Source: Pantoea cypripedii (GTDB lineage Bacteria > Pseudomonadota > Gammaproteobacteria > Enterobacterales > Enterobacteriaceae). From it: 64,000 nucleotides of DNA. The stretch's first letter is position 1; each line of letters starts with the position of its first letter. Below, piece by piece: positions 46,987 to 56,614 of this stretch. The translations under genes and the position numbers were made by a program. The stretch lies in contig NZ_MLJI01000002.1 in NCBI RefSeq assembly GCF_002095535.1, positions 195,786 through 259,785 of the forward strand, in the 5' to 3' direction. The notes beneath the pieces were generated by a model. The model saw only the letters and a program-made list of their open reading frames with translations, was not told where the DNA came from and ran no database searches.

Positions 46987-47893
46987 ATGAAACTTGAGGA
47001 TATCGACGTGTTTGTTCAGGCAGTACAGACGGGTAGCCTGGCAGGAGCAGCGCGCCGCCTGGCTTTGAGTTCGATGGCAGCGTCGCGTAGCCTGAATAAT
47101 CTGGAAGCTGAATTGGGCGTCAGGTTAGTACACCGAACAACACGCGCGCTGGCGCTGACCAGCGACGGAGAGCGTTTTTTTGCCGCATGCACAATATTTG
47201 CTTGAAGGTAGAACGAATGCACTGGCCGAATTGCAACCAGTCGGCAGTTTACTGACCGGACATTTACGCATAACGGCTTCATCCGCTTTTGGCCGTATCA
47301 TTGTTGCCCCGATGCTGACTCACTTCATGACGCAACATCCTGAACTTAAAGTGGATCTGCTTACAACTGATGAACAGATTGATATTGTGGCAAATGGCAT
47401 CGATATAGCGATCCGCATTGCTCCTTTACGAGATAACCGCCTGGTTGCACGACGGCTGGCTGACAACCCGCGCGTGCTGTGTGCCTCACCAGATTATCTG
47501 GCCAGGCAAGGACGGCCTCGATCGCTGGATGATCTTGCACATCACCATTGCCTGACCTCAACAGATACAACCCATTGGTCTTTTATCAGTGGAGCAAAAA
47601 AGGTTAATCAGAGAGTGAACGGCCGTTTTGCCGCCAATTCCGTGGAAGTGTTGATGGAAGGATGCCGTGGAGGTTTAGGCATCGCCAACTTTTCACTCTG
47701 GTATGCTGAAGCTGCGATAAACAAGGGCATAGTCACCCCCATCGTTCTGGAGGACGCAGAGCCTGAAACCCTGGGTATTTGGGCGGTTTATCCCACGTCA
47801 CGACTGGTCCCGCAAAAAGTCCGGGTGTTCAAAGATGCGATGGTGGATGTTCTCACCGGCATGTCGGTAAAGTGGGAGAACGCTGGGCAATGA
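46987..47893 (+). pseudogene. LysR family regulator, frameshifted in a T run
   Basis: Two open frames together make one LysR regulator. The first (to 47205) holds the helix-turn-helix AVQTGSLAGAARRLALSSMAASRSLNNLE; the second (from about 47180) holds the effector domain beginning LPHAQYLLEGRTNALAEL. The break is in a run of seven Ts (47175-47181); six Ts would restore a product of about 301 residues. Homopolymer indels are common sequencing errors and also common real mutations, so the gene may be intact in some cells or reads. It faces the MBL-hydrolase operon. Confidence 0.85.
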
Positions 47894-47923
47894 GCGGTGG
47901 ATGTTCACCACCGCTTTACTATC

Positions 47924-48709
47924 TTACCGGACGAAATCACTTAACCATTTCAGACCTGCAACGGTCTCAGTCGCAGGGCGGTATTCACAACCCACCCAGC
48001 CCTCGTAGTTAAGCTCTGTCAGCGCATGGAAAATAAAAGACCAATTAAGTTCCCCGGTACCCGGCTCATTGCGGCCAGGGGAGTCAGCAACCTGCACATG
48101 CCGGATATGCGGGAAAAACTCCCGCATACGCGCAGTGACATCGCCTTCGCTGCGTTGTACATGGTAAACATCAAATAACAGTCCCACGTTTGCTGCGCCG
48201 ACATCGCGGATAACCGAAGATGACTGCCCCTGTGTCCTGAGGATAAAACCCGCAATGTCATTCGGGTTCACCGCTTCCAGAACAAGAGTGACATTATTGG
48301 CCTGTGCAGCCGCCCAGCGCACATTTTCAACCAGCGTGGTATACGCGGCATCAAAGCTGACATCCTGCTGGCGAATCCCGGCCTGCAAATGAATCATCCG
48401 GCAATCCATCCCGTTGGCATACTCCAGCGACTTCAGGAAGTCACTTCTGAACGCATCGATACTGTCAGGGTGACACGCCTGGCCGGAAGCCTTGACGGTG
48501 CCGGGTTTTCCGGTTGGCGTATTGATCAGCAACTGCTGCATACCGCTGTTGTTGAGCAAATCCCGGAACAACGCGATGGGACGATCATAGGGCCAGGCAA
48601 ATTCCGCTGCTTTGAAACCTGCCGCCGCCGCCGCATCATAGCGCTGCTCAATAGGTAATTCGGTGAAAAGCCATTTCAGGTTGGCACTGAACTTCAGTGG
48701 TGTGGTCAT
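47924..48709 (-). CDS. otnI: 2-oxo-tetronate isomerase (OtnI type)
   Basis: A 261-residue hydroxypyruvate isomerase-like TIM barrel (FSANLKWLFTELPIEQRYDAAAAAGFKAAEFAWPYD; metal-site Glu in VLEAVNPNDIAGF; FDVYHVQRSEGDV; HVQVADSPGRNEPGTGELN). In four-carbon acid sugar pathways OtnI converts 2-oxo-tetronate to 3-oxo-tetronate before OtnK phosphorylates it. It is the last gene of the otn operon, 9 bp after otnK. Confidence 0.88.
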   Translation of the reverse strand: MTTPLKFSANLKWLFTELPIEQRYDAAAAAGFKAAEFAWPYDRPIALFRDLLNNSGMQQLLINTPTGKPGTVKASGQACHPDSIDAFRSDFLKSLEYANGMDCRMIHLQAGIRQQDVSFDAAYTTLVENVRWAAAQANNVTLVLEAVNPNDIAGFILRTQGQSSSVIRDVGAANVGLLFDVYHVQRSEGDVTARMREFFPHIRHVQVADSPGRNEPGTGELNWSFIFHALTELNYEGWVGCEYRPATETVAGLKWLSDFVR

Positions 48710-48718
48710 TTCGCCTCC

Positions 48719-49990
48719 TTATTTACCCTGCAACGTGGTCACGGCTTTGGAAAAGAAGTCGGCAGAGCCGAAATTCCCCGATTTGAGCGCCAGCGCCAGC
48801 GGTTTTTCGCCGGGAGACAACAGGGCAGGGACGCCAGTATCAATCTCATTGCCGATTTTCAGTTCTCCGAGATGCAACGCACTGACCACCGCCCCCGATG
48901 TTTCGCCGCCACCCACAACCAGCCTGCGAATGCCGCTGTCGACGAGGTTCTTCGCCGTGGAGCCAAACAAAGCATCGAGCATTGATGAAACCTGTTCGCG
49001 GCCATACGTATTCTGAGCGCGCGCGACATCCGCCTTGTCACCTGAAGTAAACACCAGCGGCGATTTACCCTGATTGGTTTGAATAAAATCGACTAACTGT
49101 GCGGCGTTCACTTTCCCGGTCATCACGTCATCCACGCTAACCATCATCACGGGATGGGATTTGGCATGTTCTGAGATCTGTCGCAGGGTGGTACTGGAAC
49201 AACTGCCAACCAGAATGGCTTCCGGACCATCGATATGCGGCACATCACTTTGTGAACCGGAAGCCAGACCCCGGACGATAAAGTTATGCGGCAAACCCAT
49301 GGCGATCCCTGATCCACCGGTAAGCAGGCGCGAGTCAGCACTGGCTTTGGCGATGGTAATCAGATCTTCATCGCTCAGGGCATCAATAACGGTCAATGTA
49401 TCGCCATTGGCGGCCGACTTATTCAATGCCTCACGTAACGCTTCTGCACCTTGATGCACCGTCTGCCAGGCAATAAATCCCGGTGTGCGGGTGGACTGCT
49501 GTTTCAGCACGCGGCGAATATCGGCATCCTTCATTGGCGTCAGCGGGTGATGCTCCATACCAGACTCATTCAGCAGACGATCCTGGACAAACAGATGCCC
49601 CTGATACACCGTCCGGCCCATGGCAGGGAAGGAGGGGCAGACCGGCACCGCTTTTTCACCGAGCAGGCTCGCAAGCGCCTCAGCCACCGGGCCAATGTTG
49701 CCTTCAGCTGTTGAATCGAAGGTTGAACAGTATTTAAACACGATTTGCTGGCAGCCCTGATCCAGTAACCAGCGACAGGCCGCCAGTGACAGTGCAACGG
49801 CCTCCGCTGCCGGAACCGAACGGCTTTTAAGCGCAATCACGCCTGCTTCTACATCCGGGGAAGCGGCCTGTTCCGGGGTGGTCAGATAGAGCGTCGTTTT
49901 GAGGCCACCTTCACCCGCGATGCCTTTTGACAAGGTCACGGCAATGTCGCTCGCCCCGGTAAAATCGTCAGCAATCACACCTATCAGCAT
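48719..49990 (-). CDS. otnK: 3-oxo-tetronate kinase (OtnK type, DUF1537 family)
   Basis: A 423-residue four-carbon acid sugar kinase. The N-terminal GVIADDFTGASDIAVTLSKG is the family signature, and the C-terminal half has the nucleotide-binding GRRLVVGGGETSGAV-like segment. It phosphorylates 3-oxo-tetronate for the aldolase-type OtnC. It overlaps the racemase gene by 7 bp at its 5' end, showing close coupling. Confidence 0.92.
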   Translation of the reverse strand: MLIGVIADDFTGASDIAVTLSKGIAGEGGLKTTLYLTTPEQAASPDVEAGVIALKSRSVPAAEAVALSLAACRWLLDQGCQQIVFKYCSTFDSTAEGNIGPVAEALASLLGEKAVPVCPSFPAMGRTVYQGHLFVQDRLLNESGMEHHPLTPMKDADIRRVLKQQSTRTPGFIAWQTVHQGAEALREALNKSAANGDTLTVIDALSDEDLITIAKASADSRLLTGGSGIAMGLPHNFIVRGLASGSQSDVPHIDGPEAILVGSCSSTTLRQISEHAKSHPVMMVSVDDVMTGKVNAAQLVDFIQTNQGKSPLVFTSGDKADVARAQNTYGREQVSSMLDALFGSTAKNLVDSGIRRLVVGGGETSGAVVSALHLGELKIGNEIDTGVPALLSPGEKPLALALKSGNFGSADFFSKAVTTLQGK

Positions 49991-50649
49991 GATGTCCCCC
50001 CTGTTTGCGATTTCATCAGGTTTACGGCGGCGTCAGGCGCACTCAGAACAGGGACCGACACTTTTTCTTTCACCGCCGCCATCGCACGGGAAGTGGAGAA
50101 ATGCGCCAGCATGATGACATCACAATCTGCCAGTTCATGGGCACGCGCCGCAATCAGGCGGTTGTGCGTGTCGGCATCGCCCTGACGTAAAAGATCGATA
50201 GCATCATCGACCACAATCGTTTTCAGCGTGGCGTCGCTGCCACTCTCGGCGACAAACTCATTGAACTCTTCGGTCATGGTGATCACCGCGGGCGCGAAGG
50301 TTGCCAGCATACCAATGTGTTTTCCCTGCTGGAGTGCAGCACGGAACATCGCTTCATTCGGTTTCAGCACCGGAATGGGCAACTCAGCAGCCATTTTATC
50401 AATCGCCGGGCCAAAGGCGGAGCAGGTCACCAGAATCCCGGCGGCCCCCAGGCTGAAGCCATAGTGACCAAAGCGCACAAAACGGTCGATCAGATTGGCA
50501 GAAAGATCGGTTTCGCGGGCACGGTCAAGGGTAAGACCATCGTCGAGCAGGTTTACCAGCTCGGCTTCGGGCCAGAGGGTTTTGAAGCTTTGATGAATCG
50601 GTTGCATGGCGACAGGTGTGGCATGCAACAGGACAATGCGTTCGGACAT
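49984..50649 (-). CDS. Aspartate/glutamate racemase family protein
   Basis: A 221-residue Asp/Glu/hydantoin racemase-fold protein: IVLLHATPVAMQPIH, the first catalytic Cys in LVTCSAFGPAID, and a second Cys region at ELADCDVIMLAHFSTSRAM. Acid-sugar clusters often carry such a racemase or epimerase, perhaps to interconvert sugar acid epimers. The 50649 start omits 16 residues not needed by the fold. Part of the otn operon. Confidence 0.83.
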   Translation of the reverse strand: MSERIVLLHATPVAMQPIHQSFKTLWPEAELVNLLDDGLTLDRARETDLSANLIDRFVRFGHYGFSLGAAGILVTCSAFGPAIDKMAAELPIPVLKPNEAMFRAALQQGKHIGMLATFAPAVITMTEEFNEFVAESGSDATLKTIVVDDAIDLLRQGDADTHNRLIAARAHELADCDVIMLAHFSTSRAMAAVKEKVSVPVLSAPDAAVNLMKSQTGGTSC

Positions 50650-50687
50650 AAAATCACCACTCGTATAGGGATGCTGGACGGCAATAG

Positions 50688-51380
50688 TTAGCGACACATC
50701 AGGCCGTTGCTGGCATAAGCCGCACGACAGGGTTCAGTGAGCAAATAATGGATAAACGACTGTGCACGGGCCCAATCGGTGCAATCATTCATCACTGCAA
50801 TGGTGAACGGCGTCAGATGCTGAAGCTCATCCGGGAAACCACCCACGATGGTGATGCCCTCCACCGTCATCAGTTCGCTCATTTGCTGGACAGCAAGATC
50901 CGCCTCGCCTGTCAGCAATTTTTCCCCGGTAAAACCCTGGGCGATTTTCGTCGCTTTCGGTTCCACCCGCTCCAGCACGCCCTGTTCGGCCATGATTTTT
51001 TGCAGATAGATGCCACTTGCACCACCGAGGGAGTAGGCAACTGAGCGTGCCTGGACCAGCGCATCAAGAAAGCCTTGTCTGGTGGCAATGTCTGGGGGTG
51101 TCTGTCCTGCGGGTACGGCGACGCCGAAATAAGCCGTGGCCAGTTTGAAACAGTTCTCCGGTTTGACTAACCCATGGTCGACCATGCCAGCAATGGCATC
51201 ATCGGTCGCGATAACCACATCGGCATGAAGCCCCTCGGAGAGTTTCTTCTCAATAATGGTGGTGGGGCTCCACTCGAAGCTGAGATCGGACTGATGTTCA
51301 TATCCGGCTAAAACTCCCCGGTCAAAGGGGGCGCGTACCGCCAGGGTGCTAAAAACTTTCAGTGTCTTAGCGTGATTCAT
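50688..51380 (-). CDS. Substrate-binding-fold protein without signal peptide
   Basis: A 230-residue periplasmic-binding type II fold protein related to molybdate-type ABC solute receptors (KVFSTLAVRAPFDR, EKKLSEGLHADVVIATDDAI, GFTGEKLLTGEADLAVQQMSEL). The start at 51380, with a GGAG site, leaves no signal peptide, so it should stay in the cytosol; the longer frame adds only unlikely residues. No permease or ATPase gene is near. A cytosolic ligand-binding role in the otn operon is inferred. Confidence 0.75.
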   Translation of the reverse strand: MNHAKTLKVFSTLAVRAPFDRGVLAGYEHQSDLSFEWSPTTIIEKKLSEGLHADVVIATDDAIAGMVDHGLVKPENCFKLATAYFGVAVPAGQTPPDIATRQGFLDALVQARSVAYSLGGASGIYLQKIMAEQGVLERVEPKATKIAQGFTGEKLLTGEADLAVQQMSELMTVEGITIVGGFPDELQHLTPFTIAVMNDCTDWARAQSFIHYLLTEPCRAAYASNGLMCR

Positions 51381-51417
51381 TGATAACTCCAGAAAGTTAA
51401 AATGTGAGGGCTGCGCG

Positions 51418-52056
51418 TTACCAACGGCAGTCAAACGTATCGAACAGCTCCTGCATGGCGGCGGCATTCAGGGCATCGGGTTTCGGATGACTCATCAGCC
51501 AGAGTTTTGCTGTTTCTTCCAACTCTTCGAGGATTTCTGCCGCTTTAGTGACGCTGGGTCCCCAAATCACCGGGCCGAGACGTTCCAGCATGATCCCTTT
51601 AACTGTGGCGGCCAGTTGACCGGCCTGAACTGCAACCTCAGGTGAACCCGGACGGCAATAGTTGATAAGCGGAATCTTGCCCACCTTCATCACCTGATAC
51701 GGCGTAATAGGCGGCAGAATCGCTTGCTGGCTCCATACTTCCCCCAGCGTCATCGCCACCAGATGCGTTGAATGGGTATGAACGATGCCGCGTACGGCAT
51801 CGTTGTTGGCATAAATGGTGCGATGCAGCGTTAAGGTCTTAGAGGGTTTGCCACCATTAACCCATTCTCCGTCAGCGTTCACTTTGGCAATCATGTCGGG
51901 TTCCAGCGCACCGAGGCAAATGTCGGTGGGCGTTATAAGCCAGCCGTCATCCAGACGGGCGCTGATATTCCCTGAACTGCCGACGGTAAAACCACGCTGA
52001 TACAGGCTACGTCCTGTCTGGCATATTTCTTCACGAATGGTGATTTCATGAGACAT
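51418..52056 (-). CDS. otnC: 3-oxo-tetronate 4-phosphate decarboxylase (OtnC, class II aldolase-like)
   Basis: A 212-residue class II aldolase/adducin-head protein: GSSGNISARLDDG, the zinc residues in HTHSTHLVA, and a further His-bearing or Glu segment downstream. OtnC decarboxylates the phosphorylated acid sugar to dihydroxyacetone phosphate. It lies between the MFS transporter and the binding-fold gene in the same operon. Confidence 0.88.
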   Translation of the reverse strand: MSHEITIREEICQTGRSLYQRGFTVGSSGNISARLDDGWLITPTDICLGALEPDMIAKVNADGEWVNGGKPSKTLTLHRTIYANNDAVRGIVHTHSTHLVAMTLGEVWSQQAILPPITPYQVMKVGKIPLINYCRPGSPEVAVQAGQLAATVKGIMLERLGPVIWGPSVTKAAEILEELEETAKLWLMSHPKPDALNAAAMQELFDTFDCRW

Positions 52057-52073
52057 CTTTATACCTTCCCGAT

Positions 52074-53405
52074 TTAATTTGCGTGCTTCGTTGCGCCATG
52101 CGACGGACGCTGTGACGCGTTCTCATCCGCATCTGATGCCACTAAACCCAGCGGTTCGATTTTCCCTACGATGAAGATGTAAGAGAGTGCACCAATCAGA
52201 CAGATAATGCCGGTGGCGACCAGCGGGACTTCATAAGAACCGTTGTTCATCGACAGCATGATCCCGGTGAATGAGGAGCTGATGATACCTGCCAGGTTAC
52301 CGGCGAAGTTTTGAATACCGCCGATGGTGCCAACGTATTCGCTACCTGGTGCGACATCGGCAGGCAGCGACCAGACCACGGCGGCCGAAAAGGCGATACT
52401 GGCGTAAGAAATGGAAAGCAGCGTAATGATCAGGGGGATGCTGTCGGTGTATGTCGCCAGACTGATCACTGACGAGAGCAGCAGCCCCAGAACCAGGCAG
52501 GATTTACGGGCGAATGTCAGGCTGAAACCTTTGCGGAACAACCAGTCAGACAGGTAGCCACCTAACATACTTGCCGGAATCCCCACCAGCGGCGGGATCA
52601 TCCCCAGCGTACCCAGTTGTTTCAGGGAGAATCCCTGGCTGGCCATCAGGTAGGACGGAAACCAGGTCAGGAAGAAGCTGAGGGCAATATTCAGGCAAAA
52701 GAACGACAGCATCATGCCCCACATGGTGCGGTAGCGGAACAGGAACAACCATTCCTTTTTGCCACTGCTTTTGGCTTTTGCCGGGCCACGATCGGCAATC
52801 AGATTGTCTCGCTCGACTGCGTTGAGTCCTTCTTTCAGTTCCGGTGTGCGGTAAATAATGTACCAGGCGATGGCCCAGACAATGCCCAGCACGCCTGTGA
52901 CAATGAATGACATTTCCCAGTTCCAGGTACTGATGATCCAGGCAACCAGTGGTAACGCCAGTGCTGACCCGGCTCGCGGACCGGCATTAAAAATCCCGCT
53001 GGCGGTGGCACGATCCTTTTTCGGGAACCATGAGTAAACGACTTTGGCACAACCTGGGTGACCACCGGCCTCGCCAATACCGAGCAACATCCGCAGGCCC
53101 ATCATCGAGACCAGCCCACGTCCGCAGGCCGTCAGCACGGTGAAGACAGACCACCAGGCGACAGCAATGGTCAGTCCCAGGCGCTCACCGAATTTGTCCA
53201 GCAAACGTCCGGCAGGGATTTGCATCAGGGCATAGGTCCAGAAAAATGCTCCCATAATAAAGCCCATACTGACATCATCTAACCCCAGGTCATGTTTGAT
53301 ATGCGGGGTGGCGACGGAGAGGTTAACGCGGTCAATATAATTGATAGCCATGGCAATAAAGCACATGATTATCATAAACCATCTGATCTTAGGGTAGTTA
53401 CGCAT
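52074..53405 (-). CDS. MFS sugar-acid transporter (ACS family)
   Basis: A 443-residue major facilitator with twelve expected membrane segments. The anion:cation symporter signatures NYIDRVNLSVATPHIKHDLG, AGRLLDKFGERL and GIGEAGGHPGCAKV are like those of glucarate and hexuronate permeases. It is the first gene of the otn operon and likely imports the acid sugar. It lies 91 bp below the DeoR gene. Confidence 0.9.
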   Translation of the reverse strand: MRNYPKIRWFMIIMCFIAMAINYIDRVNLSVATPHIKHDLGLDDVSMGFIMGAFFWTYALMQIPAGRLLDKFGERLGLTIAVAWWSVFTVLTACGRGLVSMMGLRMLLGIGEAGGHPGCAKVVYSWFPKKDRATASGIFNAGPRAGSALALPLVAWIISTWNWEMSFIVTGVLGIVWAIAWYIIYRTPELKEGLNAVERDNLIADRGPAKAKSSGKKEWLFLFRYRTMWGMMLSFFCLNIALSFFLTWFPSYLMASQGFSLKQLGTLGMIPPLVGIPASMLGGYLSDWLFRKGFSLTFARKSCLVLGLLLSSVISLATYTDSIPLIITLLSISYASIAFSAAVVWSLPADVAPGSEYVGTIGGIQNFAGNLAGIISSSFTGIMLSMNNGSYEVPLVATGIICLIGALSYIFIVGKIEPLGLVASDADENASQRPSHGATKHAN

Positions 53406-53496
53406 TATAGTTTTCCTGTTGGCTAACGTTTTTTCAGCACGAAAAACCCTGCTGTCTGTATTCTGAAATACAGGCAGTGCTGTTAAATTTTATTAA

Positions 53497-54264
53497 TTAG
53501 ATATCAACCAATTTCAGTTCTACATTCTGGCTTCTGATTTTTCCCTGCGCTTCCAGAGGAAGATACGAATCGGTGATAATGGTATCCATCTTGTTTAACG
53601 GACAGATGGAATATAAGCCGTACTTGCCGTATTTACTGCTATCCGCGACGAGGATTTTCTTTCTGGAGACTTCAATCACTGCCTGTTTAACTATTGCTTT
53701 CTCTTCGTAAGGGGTTGAAATACCTCTTTCAGCATCCCACGAGCTTGAACTGATGAAGGCGATATCAACATTCAGCGTCTTAATAAAGTTGGCCGCACTG
53801 ATTCCAACCGATGAAAAATTTCGTTTATCGACCAGGCCGCCAGTATGGAAAAGGTTTATTTGCGCCTTATTCATTAAATACTGGCTGATGGAAAAATCAT
53901 TGGTGATGATGGTGGTATTGAATTTTTCCCCAAGGTATTTAGCCAGTTCGAACGTTGTTGTCCCGGCATCTACGTAAATAACCAATCCATCATCGACCAT
54001 TTCCGCAGCGGCTTTGCCAATAATCTGCTTGGAGCGGTGATGAATAAGCGCTTTATCGCTATAACGCATTTCATGGCGCAGCACGTCATTCAGCTTGATG
54101 CCACCACTTACGCTGACGACCTTGCCTTCATGTTCCAGCAGCTGGATATCCCGTCGTATGGTCATATGCGACACGTTCATCAGATCCGCCAGCGCATTGA
54201 TGGATGCGGTACGGTTCTCATAGACATAGCGGTAGATAAAGTCCTGCCTTTCACTCGGGATCAT
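53497..54264 (-). CDS. DeoR family transcriptional regulator
   Basis: A 255-residue DeoR regulator with N-terminal winged helix (SINALADLMNVSHMTIRRDIQLLEHEGKVVSVSGG) and a C-terminal sugar-phosphate-sensing domain (VDAGTTTFELAKYLG, FISSSSWDAERGISTPYEEKAIVKQA). It sits just upstream of the sugar-acid operon and is likely its repressor. The 290-bp gap before nifQ holds nothing recognisable. Confidence 0.9.
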   Translation of the reverse strand: MIPSERQDFIYRYVYENRTASINALADLMNVSHMTIRRDIQLLEHEGKVVSVSGGIKLNDVLRHEMRYSDKALIHHRSKQIIGKAAAEMVDDGLVIYVDAGTTTFELAKYLGEKFNTTIITNDFSISQYLMNKAQINLFHTGGLVDKRNFSSVGISAANFIKTLNVDIAFISSSSWDAERGISTPYEEKAIVKQAVIEVSRKKILVADSSKYGKYGLYSICPLNKMDTIITDSYLPLEAQGKIRSQNVELKLVDI

Positions 54265-54555
54265 GCTGTCACCTTAACTAAACTATCGATATCAATGACA
54301 TCATGCTCGTGTTCACTGAATGAGTACATTCTCTCCCACATTAATTCACATATGAATGACCTGCATCACATATCCAGCAGTACATAAAATGCGTTAACCC
54401 TATGAAATAGAGTAAATTTGTCGATTAACACCGTTCACATGATTTTGTGAAAAATGTGATGATGTGGAAAATAGTGGTGTGAGTTGTGAAAATCAGGCTG
54501 GTGTGGATTCGGAATCTGAGGGGGAGAATGTCTTGCTGCATTTGATAATGAGTGA

Positions 54556-55068
54556 TCACGACGACTCAAAACACGCCCCCCGTTCACAGCAGTCATCGCA
54601 GCTGGGTGAGCGGCAAATCAATTCACCTTCGGCATGCAGGCAACGCTGGCGATAGAAGAATTTTTTCCAGCGCATATTGTTATGATTCATCGCCACCAGT
54701 AGCGGAAAGCAGTCGCCCATCAGCTGACGCAATTCCGCCCTGGAACTCAACCCCAAATCTTCCCACAGATGATTAAATGCCAGCGAGACACTGGCGATAA
54801 TACGATGCATGGGGAACGCATCTGGATGGAGATATTCCGCCAGCCATAACTCCAGCTGCTGCTGCTCATCCGCGCGCGTCGCGATCAGTTCGCTCATCAA
54901 TTGATGACGCATCAGTGTGTCCGCAACCATTGAAGGTTGCTGGACTGGAATCTGACGCTGTAACCGCGCCCATTGTTGCACACCAAGTCCCATCATCAGG
55001 GGATAACTCCCCTGACCCTGCAAATAGAGGGAGGTGAGCCGACATAGCCAGTGCTGTTGTGGTGTCAT
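54556..55068 (-). CDS. nifQ: Nitrogen fixation protein NifQ
   Basis: A 170-residue NifQ. The C-terminal cysteine cluster C-x4-C-x2-C-x5-C (CRSPSCDDCCERGAC) is intact; it holds an Fe-Mo-S cluster, and NifQ donates molybdenum for FeMo-cofactor assembly. NifQ would not be needed for the iron-only enzyme. The start overlaps the nifB stop (ATGA), so nifB and nifQ are coupled. Confidence 0.92.
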   Translation of the reverse strand: MTPQQHWLCRLTSLYLQGQGSYPLMMGLGVQQWARLQRQIPVQQPSMVADTLMRHQLMSELIATRADEQQQLELWLAEYLHPDAFPMHRIIASVSLAFNHLWEDLGLSSRAELRQLMGDCFPLLVAMNHNNMRWKKFFYRQRCLHAEGELICRSPSCDDCCERGACFESS

Positions 55069-56468
55069 GCGACCCCCTTATTTTGCAACTGGATAGATTT
55101 TGCATTGGCGCGCCAGGTCAGCCACCAGCGATGGAGGGCTTCGGGCACCGGTTGCCATGCATCATCCACACAGGGCTGGATGCCGCGGGCCTCCAGTTTT
55201 TGCCACGGGGTATAACCCATGCGCACACAGAACACCGCTTTGACATCCGCCAGCAGATCAAAAATTGCCGCCATGCGTGTCTCGCTGTCCTGTTCCGGCT
55301 CGCAACTGTCGCTGCCGTGGCAATATTTTGGGGTAAAGCGTTGATTGACCAGCACCACACCGGCAGCCGACAGGCTGTAGATGTAAAAACGATCCGCATG
55401 ACCAAAATGGCTGTCAATCACATCCCCATGCTTCGTTGCGACGGCTACCAGGCAGGCTTCTTCTTCATCAGACTCCCCCTTCGTCGCGATGCTGGCATGC
55501 AGCCTGGCGCGCTGGAACAGTATGGGTAGCCAGGGTTGCGGCGAACGCTCCGGCTCCGGTAGCTGCGCAAACTGCTGGCTACGGTCTTCGCCCAGCATCC
55601 CAATCGCATCCGCGCGACACTGGTGGCAGTGCGTCATCTGCGGGATGATCTCACCGCAACGTTGCCGTACGGCAGCGACCATCGCAGCATCAGGTTCTGG
55701 CTGGCCTTGCAGACCAAACACCGTGCCATGCTCCGGGCGGGAAATCAGCGGCATGATGTTATGGATAAAGGCACCGTTGGTTTGCAGCATCTGGCTGACC
55801 TCCGGCAGTGCCTGATCATTAATCCCTGGGATCAACACTGAGTTGATTTTCACCAGCACCCCCTGCGCAGCCAGACGACGCACGCCCTCCAGTTGACGGG
55901 CGATCAGGATTTCCCCGGCCTCGCGTCCACGGTAGCGTTCGCCGTCCAGCCACAGCCAGGCGTAGATTTGCGCAGCGATATCGGGGTCCAGAGTATTGAT
56001 GGTCACGGTGACATGATCCACACCAAGTGTGACCAGCCGATCAACGGCATCCGGCAGCATCAGGCCATTGGTGGATAAGCATAGCTTCAGGTCCGGAAAC
56101 GCCTCCCGCACCTGTTCAAGGGTGCTGAAGGTGCGATGAATATTTGCCAGCGGGTCGCCGGGACCGGCAATGCCCACCACCGACAACTGCGGAATCGCGG
56201 TAGCGACCTGGCGCACCCTGGCGACAGCCTGTTCCGGCGTCAGCAGGGTAGAGGAGACGCCAGGGCGGGACTCGTTACTGCAATCAAATTTGCGGTTGCA
56301 GTAGTTACATTGCAGATTGCAGGCGGGTGCCACGGGCAGATGCATGCGCGCAAATCGGTGATGCCCGCTACGCGAATAGCAGGGATGCGATGCAACTTTA
56401 CCCGCGACCCGTTCGGTCAGCGTCTCACTGGTCGGGGCCTGGCAGGCAGAAGAGGAGCAGGAAGTCAT
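55065..56468 (-). CDS. nifB: Nitrogenase cofactor biosynthesis protein NifB
   Basis: A 467-residue radical SAM enzyme that builds NifB-co, the Fe-S core with central carbide used for Mo, V and Fe-only cofactors. The radical SAM cysteines are in CNLQCNYC. HCHQCRAD lies near residue 280 and a C-terminal NifX-like domain ends the protein. It closely matches Klebsiella NifB. It is the only nifB in this window, so the anf nitrogenase presumably depends on it. It has its own sigma-54 promoter and NifA site. Confidence 0.97.
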   Translation of the reverse strand: MTSCSSSACQAPTSETLTERVAGKVASHPCYSRSGHHRFARMHLPVAPACNLQCNYCNRKFDCSNESRPGVSSTLLTPEQAVARVRQVATAIPQLSVVGIAGPGDPLANIHRTFSTLEQVREAFPDLKLCLSTNGLMLPDAVDRLVTLGVDHVTVTINTLDPDIAAQIYAWLWLDGERYRGREAGEILIARQLEGVRRLAAQGVLVKINSVLIPGINDQALPEVSQMLQTNGAFIHNIMPLISRPEHGTVFGLQGQPEPDAAMVAAVRQRCGEIIPQMTHCHQCRADAIGMLGEDRSQQFAQLPEPERSPQPWLPILFQRARLHASIATKGESDEEEACLVAVATKHGDVIDSHFGHADRFYIYSLSAAGVVLVNQRFTPKYCHGSDSCEPEQDSETRMAAIFDLLADVKAVFCVRMGYTPWQKLEARGIQPCVDDAWQPVPEALHRWWLTWRANAKSIQLQNKGVA

Positions 56469-56503
56469 GGCGTTACCTTGATAATGTAGTCTGATCTTCC
56501 TGC

Positions 56504-56519
56504 TGCAATTTATGTACCG
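56504..56519 (-). promoter_or_regulatory. Sigma-54 promoter of nifBQ
   Basis: On the reverse strand CGGTACATAAATTGCA has GG and GC at the required spacing. The start should be near 56493, about 25 bp before the nifB ATG. Confidence 0.8.
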
Positions 56520-56590
56520 ATGATAATTGATTGAAATGACTGGATATTTATTCTGAATTTCTTGTCGTCATTCCCACCTGTAGCTGACAA

Positions 56591-56606
56591 TGTGTTGATC
56601 GTCACA
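56591..56606 (-). promoter_or_regulatory. NifA upstream activator sequence of nifBQ
   Basis: TGTGTTGATCGTCACA fits TGT-N10-ACA (palindromic, so either strand). Its centre is about 105 bp upstream of the predicted nifB start, in the nifA-nifB gap. Confidence 0.8.
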
Positions 56607-56614
56607 ATTTTGTG

